Shown: positions 5,391-6,592 of the stretch, in pieces
Position numbering within the stretch: the first letter of the stretch is position 1
Layout of the letters: every line of letters starts with the position of its first letter
Notes under the pieces: model-generated
What the model was told of the DNA's origin: nothing
What the model saw: the letters and a program-made list of their open reading frames with translations, nothing else
Database searches by the model: none
Origin: an archaeon
GTDB taxonomy: Archaea; Nanobdellota; Nanobdellia; Woesearchaeales; ARS49
Length of the DNA stretch: 6,592 bases
Direction: 5' to 3'
NCBI GenBank assembly: GCA_016213425.1
Contig: JACRAI010000058.1
Span: forward strand, 1 to 6,592
Made by a program: the position numbers and the translations under genes

Positions 5391-5843
5391 TTAACAATCA
5401 TATAAACCGGCAGGTTCAATTTCATCCACCCTAGTCTGCAGATCATAATGCCCGGTATAAACTGATGTTTCAAGATTTTTTGCACTCTTGTCAAGTTTCA
5501 CAACTAAATAATTTGTCCAATAAGAAACAGTACCTAAGTCGTGGTATACATTTTTAATTCTTCCATGAGCAGTGTTGTGCCACCCATCATTATATGAAGG
5601 TTTAGAAGAATCATTAGATCTCTTTTCTGTATTAAGTTTCTTTAAAAGTAGATAATTGTCATTCAATTTTTTAACAAAAATAAAGTCTTTTACATTCTCA
5701 GTTGTGTTTATCTTTAATTTGTTGGATTTCACCAGATTAAGAAATTCATCCAAACTAGAAACATCTTCTATTTTTTTGATTAAACTGTCATGTTTTGTCT
5801 TGCTATTTTCGTCAATATTGTGTTTAGATTGTATTTTGGTCAT
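5391..5843 (-). CDS. unknown 150-aa protein
   Basis: I do not recognise this protein. The first 50 residues are polar, Lys/Asp/Ser-rich and helical (ENSKTKHDSLIKKIEDVSS), with no signal peptide. From about residue 52 there is a beta-rich part: DFIFVKKLNDNYLLLKKL, then a His/Tyr/Trp-rich segment (YNDGWHNTAHG, 84-94; VYHDLGTVSYWTNYLVVKL, 99-117). The C-terminus (VYTGHYDLQTRVDEIEPAG) ends in Cys. The two-part build, with a charged helical N-terminus and a compact aromatic C-terminal domain, could suit a binding or effector domain, but no catalytic set is clear. It has its own TATA box, placed for a leaderless mRNA, and is convergent with alaS (30 bp between stops). It is separated from the next minus-strand gene by 98 bp. 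Confidence 0.72.
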   Translation of the reverse strand: MTKIQSKHNIDENSKTKHDSLIKKIEDVSSLDEFLNLVKSNKLKINTTENVKDFIFVKKLNDNYLLLKKLNTEKRSNDSSKPSYNDGWHNTAHGRIKNVYHDLGTVSYWTNYLVVKLDKSAKNLETSVYTGHYDLQTRVDEIEPAGLYDC

Positions 5844-5865
5844 AAATAGAAAAAACTTTATTAGA

Positions 5866-5873
5866 CTTTATAA
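5866..5873 (-). promoter_or_regulatory. TATA box of the 150-aa gene
   Basis: Minus-strand TTATAAAG with 22 nt to the ATG at 5843, the same spacing as at the antitoxin. No Shine-Dalgarno precedes the ATG, so the transcript is probably leaderless. Confidence 0.6.
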
Positions 5874-5906
5874 GCTTTCAGTATTATTTTTTCATAAATA
5901 TTTAGC

Positions 5907-5912
5907 AAAAAA
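5907..5912 (-). terminator. candidate U-tract terminator of the HAD-like gene
   Basis: A T6 run on the minus strand about 30 bases after the stop at 5942, ahead of the separate promoter of the 150-aa gene. The support is the run and its position only. Confidence 0.35.
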
Positions 5913-5941
5913 TTAGTATTCGGGTTCTATAATTATCTTTT

Positions 5942-6445
5942 TTATGACTTAAGTTCATCAGGCAAATTATCTATCCCTTCAAATTCTTTAACAACAATTG
6001 ATTTAATTTTACTTTTTAATTCCTCTTTAACATTTGTGTAGCACATTTGTTTTTCTCCGCCAATACTTTCGCAGTCATCTTCAATTAAGATGTCTGGCAT
6101 GATTCTTTCTACAACATCTTTGTATTCTTCATTAAAAAGTCCCATTAAACCTGATAATTTTTTTCTAAACTCAAGTTTTCCTTCGGGAAATTCATAAAAT
6201 GTTAAAAGGTTTTGTATGGCTTCTATTTCTTCAGGACTTTTTCTTGAAGTTAGGTAAATAATTGTTGCCCCTTTTTCTTTCCAAGCTCTCAGCTTATCAA
6301 TACATCTGCCTATAGGAACATAAGTGGAGTAATTTTTAACGGAAGGATCTTTATTTTTTACTTGCTGAACTATTTCTTCTCTTGAATGCCAAACTGCATT
6401 TTCATGCATTAAAAGTGTTCCTTCAGTAAATATTAGAATTTTCAT
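5942..6445 (-). CDS. HAD-superfamily-like protein lacking the nucleophilic Asp
   Basis: A 167-aa protein with the layout of a small HAD hydrolase. The N-terminal strand KILIFTEGTLLMH sits where motif I (DxDGT) should be, but here it reads F6-T7-E8-G9-T10. The nucleophilic Asp is replaced by Phe and the second Asp by Glu. Motif II fits YLTSRK (T66/S67), a Lys follows at EYKD (K109), and motif IV fits PDILIEDD (117-124). An SREEI segment (21-25) and the IKSIVVKEFEGIDNLPDE tail resemble a group of uncharacterised bacterial and archaeal proteins that share the FTEGT start; this comes from memory and was not searched. Ordinary phosphoaspartate chemistry looks impossible, so it may bind a ligand or act by another route. 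The ATG overlaps the upstream gene's TGA by 4 bp (ATGA), without a Shine-Dalgarno, so translation is probably coupled. Confidence 0.78.
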   Translation of the reverse strand: MKILIFTEGTLLMHENAVWHSREEIVQQVKNKDPSVKNYSTYVPIGRCIDKLRAWKEKGATIIYLTSRKSPEEIEAIQNLLTFYEFPEGKLEFRKKLSGLMGLFNEEYKDVVERIMPDILIEDDCESIGGEKQMCYTNVKEELKSKIKSIVVKEFEGIDNLPDELKS

Positions 6446-6592
6446 GTTACAAAGTTTTGTGTTATAGTTATGGTTTTCCCAGTTAATGCATCAACGTAAG
6501 CAGAAAACAATTCAAGTCCTCCTATGGGAATCTGCCATGCTAAACTATACTCTAACTTTTTTCCTTCATTTGTATTAAGTTCTCTAACTAAA
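6442..6592 (-). CDS. C-terminal end of a PepSY-like protein (5' end outside window)
   Basis: The minus strand is open from the window edge to TGA at 6442-6444, giving 49 visible residues. It reads LVRELNTNEG, then LEYSLAWQIPIGG, then SAYVDALTGKTITIT. The pattern 'L-x-W-x-(I/V)-P ... YVDA-x-TGK-x-(I/L)' is that of PepSY domains, found in secreted or membrane proteins, often as inhibitors or sensors near the cell surface. The last bases (ATGA) overlap the start of the HAD-like gene, which supports a real gene and one operon. Only the tail is visible, so the full domain set, signal peptide and promoter are unknown. The alternative is an unrelated beta-rich domain with a similar ending. Confidence 0.62.
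   Translation of the reverse strand, partial: LVRELNTNEGKKLEYSLAWQIPIGGLELFSAYVDALTGKTITITQNFVT

Noticed and set aside
5656..5916. 86-codon plus-strand frame
   Set aside because: It is antisense to the 150-aa gene and its promoter, Phe/Leu-rich, and has no Shine-Dalgarno.

Overview
The window is AT-rich, archaeal and most likely from a DPANN-type genome (Woesearchaeota/Pacearchaeota-like). The evidence is an archaeal-form alanyl-tRNA synthetase, a ThiI without a rhodanese tail, TATA boxes placed 22-23 nt before start codons (leaderless transcripts), one extended archaeal Shine-Dalgarno (AGGTGAT), and U-tract rather than hairpin-type terminators. The phylum-level guess is inference.

Layout. 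1-711 (+): the 3' part of thiI, tRNA 4-thiouridine synthetase. 712-1032: a convergent intergenic stretch with a more GC-rich patch that can fold into a closed multi-stem structure (801-966), then a series of A-tracts (U-tracts on the minus strand). 1033-1962 (-): a two-gene operon of an 85-aa unknown protein followed by a secreted, acidic 218-aa unknown protein, both with Shine-Dalgarno sites. 1963-2301: no gene found, only candidate promoters for that operon. 2302-2889: a toxin-antitoxin module set between two exact copies of a 37-bp promoter sequence. The RelE/ParE-superfamily toxin is on +, and a previously easy-to-miss 52-aa antitoxin lies on -, tail-to-tail with a 12-bp overlap. 2898-5360 (+): alaS, driven by the second copy of the 37-bp promoter. 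5391-5843 (-): an unknown 150-aa protein with its own leaderless promoter. 5942-6592 (-): an operon made of the C-terminus of a PepSY-like protein, whose stop overlaps (ATGA) the start of a HAD-like protein lacking the usual nucleophilic aspartate.

How it fits together. thiI and alaS both serve tRNA maturation or charging. The most interesting part is the TA module: the toxin has the same core promoter as the essential alaS gene, and the module plus one promoter copy forms a 551-bp unit whose precise removal would leave alaS with an intact promoter. The antitoxin is not co-transcribed with the toxin; it is divergent from alaS. This suggests insertion into, or duplication of, the alaS promoter, with the toxin tied to housekeeping expression.
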